From IMG/VR virus record IMGVR_UViG_3300042474_000331, positions 1-33,340 of that record: a stretch of DNA of 33,340 nt. One strand, 5' to 3'. Positions 21,114-27,404 of this stretch are shown here, piece by piece. Within the stretch, counting starts at the first letter, position 1; the number at the start of each line of letters is the position of its first letter. The stretch is from a virus. Below the pieces are notes generated by a model. The model was not told the origin of the DNA. It ran no database searches and saw only the letters and a list, made by a program, of their open reading frames with translations. Both the position numbers and the translations under genes were made by a program.

Positions 21114-22876
21114 TGGAAATCAAAGTAATTAACCTGGCAGACCGTAGCGAATATGTCATACAAGCTAACAAATTAGGAGAAAATATAATGCTTTGCCCTG
21201 TTTGTTCTCACCAAAGAAAAAAGAAAACCGATAAATGTTTTAGCTTCAATCTTACAAAAAATGCAGGAAGGTGCAACCATTGTCAAGTTGTTTTAGTAGA
21301 AAAAAAAGATAAATTTGAGAAACGCACACAAATTGAATATAAACGACCTTTATTTAAAAGTGGCACTAACTATTCACTTGATGCTCAAAAGTTCTTCACA
21401 GCCCGTAAAATTAGCGAAAAAACACTATTAGACTTTAAAGTTTCTGAAGGGATTGAATGGATGCCAAAAAATAAGGCAGAAATTAACACTATTCAATTTA
21501 ATTATTTTAGGAATGGAGAATTAATAAATATTAAATATCGAGGTAAAAGTAAAGATTTTAAATTATTTAAAGATGCTGAATTGATATTTTATAATTTAGA
21601 TTGCACTATTGATAATGAAACTATTATAATTGTTGAGGGTGAAATGGATTGCTTAACAATGGCTGAATCGGGTTATAAAAATTGTATTTCAGTACCCAAT
21701 GGAGCTGGAATTGGCAAAATTAATTTTCAATATTTAGATAACTGCATAGAATCATTTTCTGATAAAACACAATTTGTTCTTGCATTAGATAACGATGGGC
21801 CAGGTATAAATTTACAAAACGAATTAGCTCGAAGATTAGGGTTTGAAAACTGCACTTATGTTAGGTTTAAAGATTGTAAAGATGCTAACGAATGTTTAAT
21901 TAAATATGGTATTCAAGGCATAATTGAAGCCATGTCAGAACGTAAAGAATTCCCGATTGAAGGTGTTTTTAATGCAAATGATATTACTGATGACATTTAT
22001 AATTATTATAATAATGGTTTACCTAAAGGTGATGGTATTGGAATGGCTGAATTTGATATGTTTGTTAAATTTCAACCTGGATACTTAACTACAATTACAG
22101 GAATACCTGGTCATGGTAAATCTGAATTTTTGGACTTTATCTTAACAAGATTAAATATTAGTCATAATTGGAAGATAGCTTTATATTCTCCCGAAAACCA
22201 TCCACTTGAATTACATTTTAGTAAGTTTGCTGAAAAAATAAGTGGTAAAGCATTTGAGGGATTTAATAGAATATCAAGTGATGAATTAAAACAAATGATT
22301 GATTATCATGCTAATAACTTTTATTTTATTAATCCTTCAGAAAACTTTGAATTAGAAAGTATCTTAGCAGCTGTAAAATCTTTAGTAAGGAAAAAAGGAA
22401 TTAAAGCATTTGTTATTGATGCATGGAATAAATTAGATCATAAATATAATGGTAACGAAACTAAATATATAAGTGAGCAACTGGATAAGATAGTTATGTT
22501 TTGTGAAAAAAATAAAGTACATTGTTTTTTAGTGGCTCATCCAACAAAAATAACTAAGGATAAAAATACAGGATTATTTGAGATTCCAAATTTATATTCG
22601 ATAAGTGGTTCTGCTAATTTTTATAACAAGACATCAAATGGTATAACTGTTTATCGTAACTTTGAAACAAATCTAACTGAAGTTTATATACAAAAGGTTA
22701 AATTTAAACATTGGGGACAAACTGGATGCTGCATATTTTCTTGGGATCGTATTAATGGAAGATATTATAAAGGGATGCCAAATTATGATAATTGGATTAA
22801 ATCAAATAAAACTGAAAATAACGAAGAATTTTTAAATCAAGGAATAGTTATAAACAAAGATGAAGCACCTTTTTAA
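21113..22876 (+). CDS. T7 gp4-like primase-helicase
   Basis: This 587-residue bifunctional replication enzyme has three domains. The N-terminal zinc-binding domain has C28-x-x-C31 and C54-x-x-C57. The TOPRIM primase domain has VEGEMDC (E175, D179) and LALDNDGPG (D226, D228). The DnaB-type helicase domain has Walker A GIPGHGKS (330-337) and Walker B FVIDAW (433-438). It should unwind DNA and lay primers at the phage fork. The length fits T7 gp4 and Twinkle-like proteins. The C-terminus is acidic and ends KDEAPF, resembling the SSB tip. No phage DNA polymerase is visible, so host polymerase is probably recruited. Confidence 0.93.
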   Translation: MEIKVINLADRSEYVIQANKLGENIMLCPVCSHQRKKKTDKCFSFNLTKNAGRCNHCQVVLVEKKDKFEKRTQIEYKRPLFKSGTNYSLDAQKFFTARKISEKTLLDFKVSEGIEWMPKNKAEINTIQFNYFRNGELINIKYRGKSKDFKLFKDAELIFYNLDCTIDNETIIIVEGEMDCLTMAESGYKNCISVPNGAGIGKINFQYLDNCIESFSDKTQFVLALDNDGPGINLQNELARRLGFENCTYVRFKDCKDANECLIKYGIQGIIEAMSERKEFPIEGVFNANDITDDIYNYYNNGLPKGDGIGMAEFDMFVKFQPGYLTTITGIPGHGKSEFLDFILTRLNISHNWKIALYSPENHPLELHFSKFAEKISGKAFEGFNRISSDELKQMIDYHANNFYFINPSENFELESILAAVKSLVRKKGIKAFVIDAWNKLDHKYNGNETKYISEQLDKIVMFCEKNKVHCFLVAHPTKITKDKNTGLFEIPNLYSISGSANFYNKTSNGITVYRNFETNLTEVYIQKVKFKHWGQTGCCIFSWDRINGRYYKGMPNYDNWIKSNKTENNEEFLNQGIVINKDEAPF

Positions 22877-22878
22877 TT

Positions 22879-23157
22879 ATGAATAAGAAAATTAAAGTTA
22901 AATATTTAAAATTAGGCAGAGAGAATATTTGGGGCCTTGCTCATTGCGGACTTAATCTTATCGAACTTGATATACGTTTGAAAGGTAAAAAGCATTTAGA
23001 AATATTAACTCATGAAAGTTTACATATATTACTTCCTGAACTGGAAGAAGATGACATTGTGAAGCTCAGCGTAATATTAACAAAAACTTTATGGTCTGAA
23101 GGATATAGAAAAATAGATAACAATAATGATATGCAATTACAAGATGGAAGTAAGTAG
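22879..23157 (+). CDS. Small zincin-like metalloprotein (HExxH), 92 aa
   Basis: This 92-residue protein has a zincin motif, LTHESLHILLPELEED (residues 44-59): H45 and H49 as metal ligands, E46 as catalytic base, and possible third ligands E54, E56 or E57. Small phage proteins with an HExxH followed by L-x-P-x-L-E-E occur in Bacteroidetes phages without a proven substrate. A minimal metallopeptidase or metal-binding structural protein is possible. It starts two bases after the helicase stop. Confidence 0.65.
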   Translation: MNKKIKVKYLKLGRENIWGLAHCGLNLIELDIRLKGKKHLEILTHESLHILLPELEEDDIVKLSVILTKTLWSEGYRKIDNNNDMQLQDGSK

Positions 23158-23202
23158 TATATTATCCACAAAAACAAACTTAATGTAGAAACTAACCAAC
23201 AA

Positions 23203-23544
23203 ATGAATGTAACCGATTTTAACAAAGTAATTGAAAAAAGAATTGATTTGATTAAAACTATTATGTTATCGAAAGGCAAAGAATATTCAACCGATTCCGA
23301 TAAGTTCCATAATTTTAAACAGTCAGTAGGTATTAGCTTTCATACATGCCCCGAAAAAATAGCTTGGGAGTTTGCTGTTAAACACTTTCAATCTATTAAA
23401 GATACTTTGGATGCTGTTGATAATGGAGCTGTAAACTATACCGATAAATATATTGAGGAGAAAATAGGGGATGCAATTAATTATCTTATTCTTATTGAGG
23501 GTATGTTAAAAGAACGATTATATGACAAACATATCGATAATTGA
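23203..23544 (+). CDS. DUF1599-type nucleotide-modification-associated protein
   Basis: This 113-residue helical protein has the pattern VIEKRIDLIKTIMLSKGKEY and the C-terminal KIGDAINYLILIEGMLKERL (residues about 88-107). This matches the Nmad1 / DUF1599 family (MazG-like helical fold; E-K-x-x-D-A-x-N-Y motif). Comparative work links the family to modified nucleotide pathways. Here it may act in phage nucleotide metabolism together with the DNA methyltransferase, which is inference. It ends just before a GC-rich, foreign-looking segment. Confidence 0.8.
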   Translation: MNVTDFNKVIEKRIDLIKTIMLSKGKEYSTDSDKFHNFKQSVGISFHTCPEKIAWEFAVKHFQSIKDTLDAVDNGAVNYTDKYIEEKIGDAINYLILIEGMLKERLYDKHIDN

Positions 23545-23690
23545 TATATATCGCATACTAACGTTTTGCAGCTTGGCGTAGTTTGCGTTGGAATGTGGGT
23601 TGGGAATTGCGCTAAGGTGCTGTTATGTTGGTGCGGTGGCAAGTGTGTAAGGCAGTTTTATTTTATTAATTTTTAAAAAAGCGAAGGCAA
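23545..23690 (+). other. GC-rich, G-skewed intergenic segment, cassette-like
   Basis: Bases 23561-23660 are about 49% G+C by hand count, with roughly 38 G against 11 C, in a genome near 30%. It contains an imperfect inverted repeat, CAGCTTGGCG (23569-23578) with CGCTAAGGTGCTG (23610-23622), in which three bases (GGT) are extrahelical. The left edge is ATACTAACG (23555-23563), and a similar ATACTAAGTAACG occurs at the end of the following gene. No tRNA or coding frame was found in it. Confidence 0.6.
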
Positions 23691-24038
23691 ATGAAGATAA
23701 TTGAAAATGTTACATTATACAGTTGCGAACACTGTAAACGTAAAATGCAAAGAAAACACGCAATGATATTGCACGAGCAACATTGTGGTAAAAACCCTAA
23801 AAATTGGAGTGCTTGTAGTGGTTGTGCTTTTATGAAGGAAGGGCAAACAGAAGTTTATTACCAAGACCCTGACGGAGAAAGTAAAAGCTATGCAAAAACT
23901 TTTCATTGCGAAAAATTTAATAAGGACTTATATCCTTACAAAGTAGTAAGAAAAGGACTATTAGAAAAATACCCCGAAAGTTTTGATGGAATGGAACAAA
24001 TGCCAACCACTTGCGAAGGATGGAATTATACTAAGTAA
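23691..24038 (+). CDS. Cysteine/histidine-rich zinc-finger-like protein, 115 aa
   Basis: This 115-residue protein opens with a C2H2-like finger, LYSCEHCKRKMQRKHAMILH (C12, C15, H24, H28), followed by C32, then a CSGC pair (C42, C45), C73 and C108. It has a distinctive KTFHCEKFNKDLYPYKVV and a C-terminal MPTTCEGWNYTK. Several zinc sites are likely. Codon use is more G-rich than that of the neighbours, and the gene sits behind the GC-rich segment, so it was probably acquired separately. The function is unknown; DNA or RNA binding is possible. Confidence 0.65.
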   Translation: MKIIENVTLYSCEHCKRKMQRKHAMILHEQHCGKNPKNWSACSGCAFMKEGQTEVYYQDPDGESKSYAKTFHCEKFNKDLYPYKVVRKGLLEKYPESFDGMEQMPTTCEGWNYTK

Positions 24039-24116
24039 CGGTGCGTAGGCTTTTAAAAATTAATAAAATAAAATTGAACATAACTACTTGATAAAACTAA
24101 TAAATGTAACTCAAAT

Positions 24117-24296
24117 ATGAGACAACTAACTAAAATTAAAACAATTAGATTTACTGAACAGCAAATGAATAGTTTAAATATTTTACAAAATTATGGAGTT
24201 AATGTAAATCAATTTATCCGTTTGGCTATCAAAGAAAAATTACAAAAAGACTGGAAATCTATTAAAGAAAAAAAAGACAAATTTTGTCCTTTTTAA
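24117..24296 (+). CDS. Ribbon-helix-helix DNA-binding protein (59 aa)
   Basis: The frame encodes 59 residues. TKIKTIRFTEQQMNSLNILQ gives an N-terminal strand followed by a helix, then the turn NYGVNVN and the helix QFIRLAIKEKL. This is the ribbon-helix-helix pattern of Arc, MetJ and MobC-type proteins. The C-terminus is basic and ends KFCPF. It is the last rightward gene and converges with the spanin-like gene over only six bases. A transcription regulator is likely. The 78-base region before it has no clear promoter. Confidence 0.7.
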   Translation: MRQLTKIKTIRFTEQQMNSLNILQNYGVNVNQFIRLAIKEKLQKDWKSIKEKKDKFCPF

Positions 24297-24302
24297 AGCT
24301 AA

Positions 24303-24710
24303 CTACTTAATTAAAGCAAAAACTAAACAGGATACTCCGAAAATAATACTGATTCCTTTTAAACGCTTTTGTTTCTTTACCTCCAAACTCAAACCTTTCA
24401 TTTGAATAGTTAGTGATTTGTTTTCTTCATCTTTAAACTTGATTATACTTACTTGGTTTCCGATAATAGTTTGTAACTTATCTTCATTCTTTTTATATAA
24501 ATTAACTTGGCTAACTTTTAAAATTAGTTGTTGTTGGCATAATGAATCCGATAAATAGTAGGTTTCAGCTTTATGGTATTGTTTTGCTAAGAACTTAGCT
24601 TTATCGGAGCTAAAACAAATTAAAGTATCTTTGTTATTTATAATTAAACTTTGAGAATATGCTGTCAAATTCAGCAACAAGGTTATTATTATTAAGCGAA
24701 TAAATTTCAT
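24303..24710 (-). CDS. Spanin-like envelope protein, secreted with C-terminal anchor (135 aa)
   Basis: An N-terminal signal peptide (FIRLIIITLLLNLTAYSQS, residues 3-21) is followed by a charged helical region (about 35-110). A C-terminal hydrophobic segment, GISIIFGVSCLVFALIK (119-135), follows. The signal peptide has no lipobox cysteine, so it is not a classical outer-membrane spanin. It overlaps the upstream coiled-coil membrane protein by 77 bases in another frame, as Rz/Rz1 pairs often do. It is the last gene of the lysis cassette. Disruption of the outer envelope is an inference. Confidence 0.6.
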   Translation of the reverse strand: MKFIRLIIITLLLNLTAYSQSLIINNKDTLICFSSDKAKFLAKQYHKAETYYLSDSLCQQQLILKVSQVNLYKKNEDKLQTIIGNQVSIIKFKDEENKSLTIQMKGLSLEVKKQKRLKGISIIFGVSCLVFALIK

Positions 24711-24969
24711 TTACTTTGGTTTTATATTTAATTATTACAATTTGTTTTTTAACCTCCAATAAGTTTAGTTCCTGAGTGTATTTATCAATAATTAATTTAT
24801 TATTTTTAATATCGGAATATAAGCTATCATTAACTTTATTTAAACTATCTACTTCATTTCTAAAGTTTCTAATTATACCCAGTTCGTTGTAAGGAGAATA
24901 TAAAAACCACAATATCAATAAATGGACACATAATGTTATCAAGCATAAAATAACCGATTTATTGAACAT
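24634..24969 (-). CDS. Inner-membrane spanin-like protein (111 aa)
   Basis: This 111-residue protein has one N-terminal membrane segment (ILCLITLCVHLLILWFLY, residues 7-24) followed by a long coiled-coil-like helix (about 35-95; NEVDSLNKVNDSLYSDIKN). This is the layout of Rz-type i-spanins. It lies directly after the holin candidate, and its 3' end overlaps the next envelope gene by 77 bases. In Gram-negative hosts such pairs fuse the membranes at lysis. The assignment is by topology and context. Confidence 0.65.
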   Translation of the reverse strand: MFNKSVILCLITLCVHLLILWFLYSPYNELGIIRNFRNEVDSLNKVNDSLYSDIKNNKLIIDKYTQELNLLEVKKQIVIIKYKTKVNEIYSLNNNNLVAEFDSIFSKFNYK

Positions 24970-24974
24970 GACAA

Positions 24975-25199
24975 TTATTTTCTTGTACTAAATTTATCAA
25001 TAGTGGTTAATCCTAAACAACCAAATGCTAATGCAGTTACGCATTCAACTAATGTATCCGATGGCTTTATGTGTTCGGCTGTAAACTGATTAGCAAATAA
25101 AGTAGCACATAACATAACAGTGCATATTATTCCACATACTCGCTTGCTAGATACTACTCCGCTTTCATCTTGTAATATTTGTTTTATAAAATTTTTCAT
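24975..25199 (-). CDS. Holin candidate (74 aa)
   Basis: This 74-residue protein has two hydrophobic segments, VCGIICTVMLCATLFANQF (residues 21-39) and VECVTALAFGCLGLTTI (52-68), joined by a short polar loop. The N-terminus is charged (KQILQDESGVVSSKR) and the C-terminus basic. The pattern L-x-D-E-x-G-x-x-S-S-K-R before the first helix is familiar from Bacteroidetes phage holins. The start overlaps the previous stop by four bases (ATGA). It lies two genes after the cell-wall enzyme. Confidence 0.7.
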   Translation of the reverse strand: MKNFIKQILQDESGVVSSKRVCGIICTVMLCATLFANQFTAEHIKPSDTLVECVTALAFGCLGLTTIDKFSTRK

Positions 25200-25441
25200 T
25201 CTTTTTTACCTCTGCTTTTAGTGATTTTACTTTGTAGTTTCTCGATTAACATCTCAATCCTTTGCTCCAATAATTCTATTCTTTTTTTGAGTTCGTTGAT
25301 TTGTTCTTCGTATATTGTAATTACTTTGTTATTACCTGAAGCTTTTAGTTCGTTTCTACTTTTAAAGTAATCCCAAACATCTTTACCTTTGAGTACACCT
25401 ATTAAGGCGACTACTATGCCAACAATAGTAACCTGGTCCAT
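25196..25441 (-). CDS. Small membrane protein with coiled coil (81 aa)
   Basis: An N-terminal hydrophobic segment (VTIVGIVVALIGVLKG, residues 4-19) is followed by a strong coiled coil (about 43-75; EEQINELKKRIELLEQRIEM). It lies between the wall hydrolase and the holin candidate, so it probably belongs to lysis control (pinholin, antiholin or holin accessory). One membrane segment with a long cytoplasmic helix does not fit a classical holin by itself. Confidence 0.65.
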   Translation of the reverse strand: MDQVTIVGIVVALIGVLKGKDVWDYFKSRNELKASGNNKVITIYEEQINELKKRIELLEQRIEMLIEKLQSKITKSRGKKE

Positions 25442-25442
25442 T

Positions 25443-25991
25443 TTAAAATTCTTTTAATAAAGTATAAGTAAAATTTAATTTTTTTGATTCTTTTGCTAAA
25501 GTTAAAATCTTTTTAAAATCTGCAGGATTATTCAGCACTTGACAACCAGCACTCCATTTATCTATTATTGTAGATATTGATTTTTCATTTGCTCTGTGTA
25601 TATTGATACCAAACAACCCTGTATCTAAAGTTTGATTTTCTTCTGCCTTATCATTTAAGTTTTTATCACGATAAACAGTTACTGGCTTGACTTGACAAAA
25701 CGCTTCATATTTACCTTGATGCATTCCTATTTTCCAAGTATCAACATATTGATTTGGCTTTAGTAATGCTGCTCCTTTTGGATTTAATAAGTTTTTTAAC
25801 CAATGAACACCAGGATTAGTTGTACAAGTAAACCACTCTATTTTTTCATTATTAATTACTCCGAATAAGTCATCAAACTGATTAGGTAAATCCGCTTTTG
25901 AACGTATGCCAACAAAATTAATATCACTAAACCATTTGTAATTGTTTAATAAATATTGTCCTTTTATTTCTTCGATGCTATATTTTTTCAT
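25443..25991 (-). CDS. Cell-wall enzyme with YkuD-like (L,D-transpeptidase) catalytic motif
   Basis: This 182-residue protein carries FGINIHRAN (H132) and then KWSAGCQVL (S147, G149, C150), which fits the H...S-x-G-C signature of the YkuD fold. In cellular enzymes this cysteine catalyses L,D-transpeptidation. In phages the domain is thought to serve as the lysin or a peptidoglycan-cutting enzyme. No signal peptide is seen, so export would depend on the holin. It lies between two small membrane proteins and overlaps the upstream one by four bases (ATGA). The lysin role is inferred from context. Confidence 0.72.
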   Translation of the reverse strand: MKKYSIEEIKGQYLLNNYKWFSDINFVGIRSKADLPNQFDDLFGVINNEKIEWFTCTTNPGVHWLKNLLNPKGAALLKPNQYVDTWKIGMHQGKYEAFCQVKPVTVYRDKNLNDKAEENQTLDTGLFGINIHRANEKSISTIIDKWSAGCQVLNNPADFKKILTLAKESKKLNFTYTLLKEF

Positions 25992-26182
25992 TTCTTATAT
26001 TCTAATTGTTCAACTCTTCGTTCTAAACTATCATGCTTAACATCCTGGACCATTACCATAGTTTTAATGTCGTTAAGGTCTCTGCTCATCTTCATCAAAG
26101 CATTAACCCCTAATGCTCCGATGAAAGATAAGATGGCTATCAACCCCGATACAAGCCATAAAAGAATGTCAAATTGTGTCAT
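25988..26182 (-). CDS. Small membrane protein of the lysis cassette (64 aa)
   Basis: The preferred start is ATG 26182-26180, which overlaps the upstream stop by one base (TAATG). An upstream in-frame ATG at 26203 would give 71 residues but a 22-base overlap. The protein has one hydrophobic segment (ILLWLVSGLIAILSFIGAL, residues 6-24) and a charged helix ending SLERRVEQLEYKK. The topology fits a holin-like or antiholin-like protein. It immediately precedes the YkuD-like gene and overlaps it by four bases. Confidence 0.65.
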   Translation of the reverse strand: MTQFDILLWLVSGLIAILSFIGALGVNALMKMSRDLNDIKTMVMVQDVKHDSLERRVEQLEYKK

Positions 26183-26544
26183 TATATATTTATTAAGTTC
26201 CATTTATTATTATTCCAAAAATATTGCTTATTATCGCTAGGATAAGGTATTGGTGCTTCCCATTTATAGTTTACTAAAATCCAATCTTCGTATGGCTTAG
26301 GCGAAATAAAAACATCATTGATACTATCATAAGTAAATCCTATTCCAGCATAAGTATTTCTAAAATTAGAATTATAAGATGTTTGTTTTATCGTATCGTA
26401 ATCATAAATACTTTTAATATTTAAAGAATCTATAAAATCAATACCTAATTGTTCAACTTCAATTCCATTATTAGTAATAACTTCGTTATCAATAACTATT
26501 ACAGCTATTACAATACTTTCTTTTATAAGTGCAAAATTTGCCAT
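26182..26544 (-). CDS. Tail fibre assembly-like protein (120 aa)
   Basis: This 120-residue protein starts MANFALIKESIVIAVIVIDN and contains QTSYNSNFRNTYAGIGFTYD (residues about 54-73), then FISPKPYEDWILVNYKWEAP. I recognise this pattern (Q-T-S-Y-N-x-x-F-R-x-x-Y-A-G-I-G, P-P/K-P-x-x-x-W) from small proteins encoded beside fibres in aquatic phages. They may be fibre chaperones or tip components. It overlaps the adhesin gene by one base. The function is inferred from position and pattern. Confidence 0.7.
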   Translation of the reverse strand: MANFALIKESIVIAVIVIDNEVITNNGIEVEQLGIDFIDSLNIKSIYDYDTIKQTSYNSNFRNTYAGIGFTYDSINDVFISPKPYEDWILVNYKWEAPIPYPSDNKQYFWNNNKWNLINI

Positions 26545-27404
26545 TATTGAAATTTATATTTTATTATTACTATTCCACTTCCACCATTACCACCAAAAGG
26601 AAAACCAGTTGTATATGCTCCAGCACCGCCACCACCCGAACCTGTATTTATTGTTGCACTTGTTACTAAAATAGCAGTAGAAGCACCTGACCCGCCATTA
26701 CCAGCTCCACCAGTTCCACCATTACCACCAGCTAAATTATAACTTCCACCTCCACCACCGCCAGCATAAGTTACTGAAGTTCCTGTTATCGAACTTGCTA
26801 ATCCATTACCACCAGGTTGACCAGTCCAAGATGCAGATGAAGTACCAACAGTTCCAGCACCTCCACCACCTCCACCACCAAAAGATGAAGAAGAACCTCC
26901 ATTTTTACCTTGACCAACCGTACCTAAAGGAGTAGCAGGAGTTGAATCTTTTCCAGCACCACCACCACTACCATTAAGAGTAACAGTATTTGTAGTACCA
27001 AAACCTTGACCTTTACCACCCCCATAAGGAGCTATTGAATTAAAAGATGAAGACACTCCATTATTACCCGAAGTTCCACCAGTTCCACCATTACCTCCAC
27101 TACCAACAACAACTGGATAAGTTTGAGCTGTAATAGATAACCCTGTATTTGTTAAATAACCACCAGCTCCACCGCCACCATTACCAACTGCAGCGCATGG
27201 TCCACTTCCACCGCCACCACCAGATATAACTAAATATTCAACTACATTATTAGGAGCAGTACCTAATTGACTAACTACAAAATTAGCAGTTGATAAAAAA
27301 GTGTGAATCTTGTAATCTCCTACTGTTGTTATAGTTCCACCCGTTGCAACTGTAAATTGTATTGGTGGCACTTTATTCATTAAAGGTATTAAGTTGTAAT
27401 ACAT
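26544..27404 (-). CDS. Glycine-rich tail adhesin (286 aa)
   Basis: Residues about 65-275 hold at least ten glycine-rich motifs (GGGGGSGPC, GNGGGGAGGY, GGGGGGGAG, GGNGGTGGAGNGG) separated by short variable Ser/Thr/Asn segments. The protein ends with GGNGGSGIVIIKYKF. A polyglycine-sandwich tip with variable loops is the known design of gp38-type adhesins that set host range in T-even relatives. The N-terminal 60 residues would attach to the fibre. It is coupled by one-base overlaps to the large fibre gene and to the fibre-assembly-like gene. Confidence 0.75.
   Translation of the reverse strand: MYYNLIPLMNKVPPIQFTVATGGTITTVGDYKIHTFLSTANFVVSQLGTAPNNVVEYLVISGGGGGSGPCAAVGNGGGGAGGYLTNTGLSITAQTYPVVVGSGGNGGTGGTSGNNGVSSSFNSIAPYGGGKGQGFGTTNTVTLNGSGGGAGKDSTPATPLGTVGQGKNGGSSSSFGGGGGGGAGTVGTSSASWTGQPGGNGLASSITGTSVTYAGGGGGGSYNLAGGNGGTGGAGNGGSGASTAILVTSATINTGSGGGGAGAYTTGFPFGGNGGSGIVIIKYKFQ

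Noticed and set aside
24297-24302. Search for a bidirectional terminator between the converging units
   Set aside because: Only six bases separate the two stop codons, and no stem followed by T-runs was found on either strand around them.
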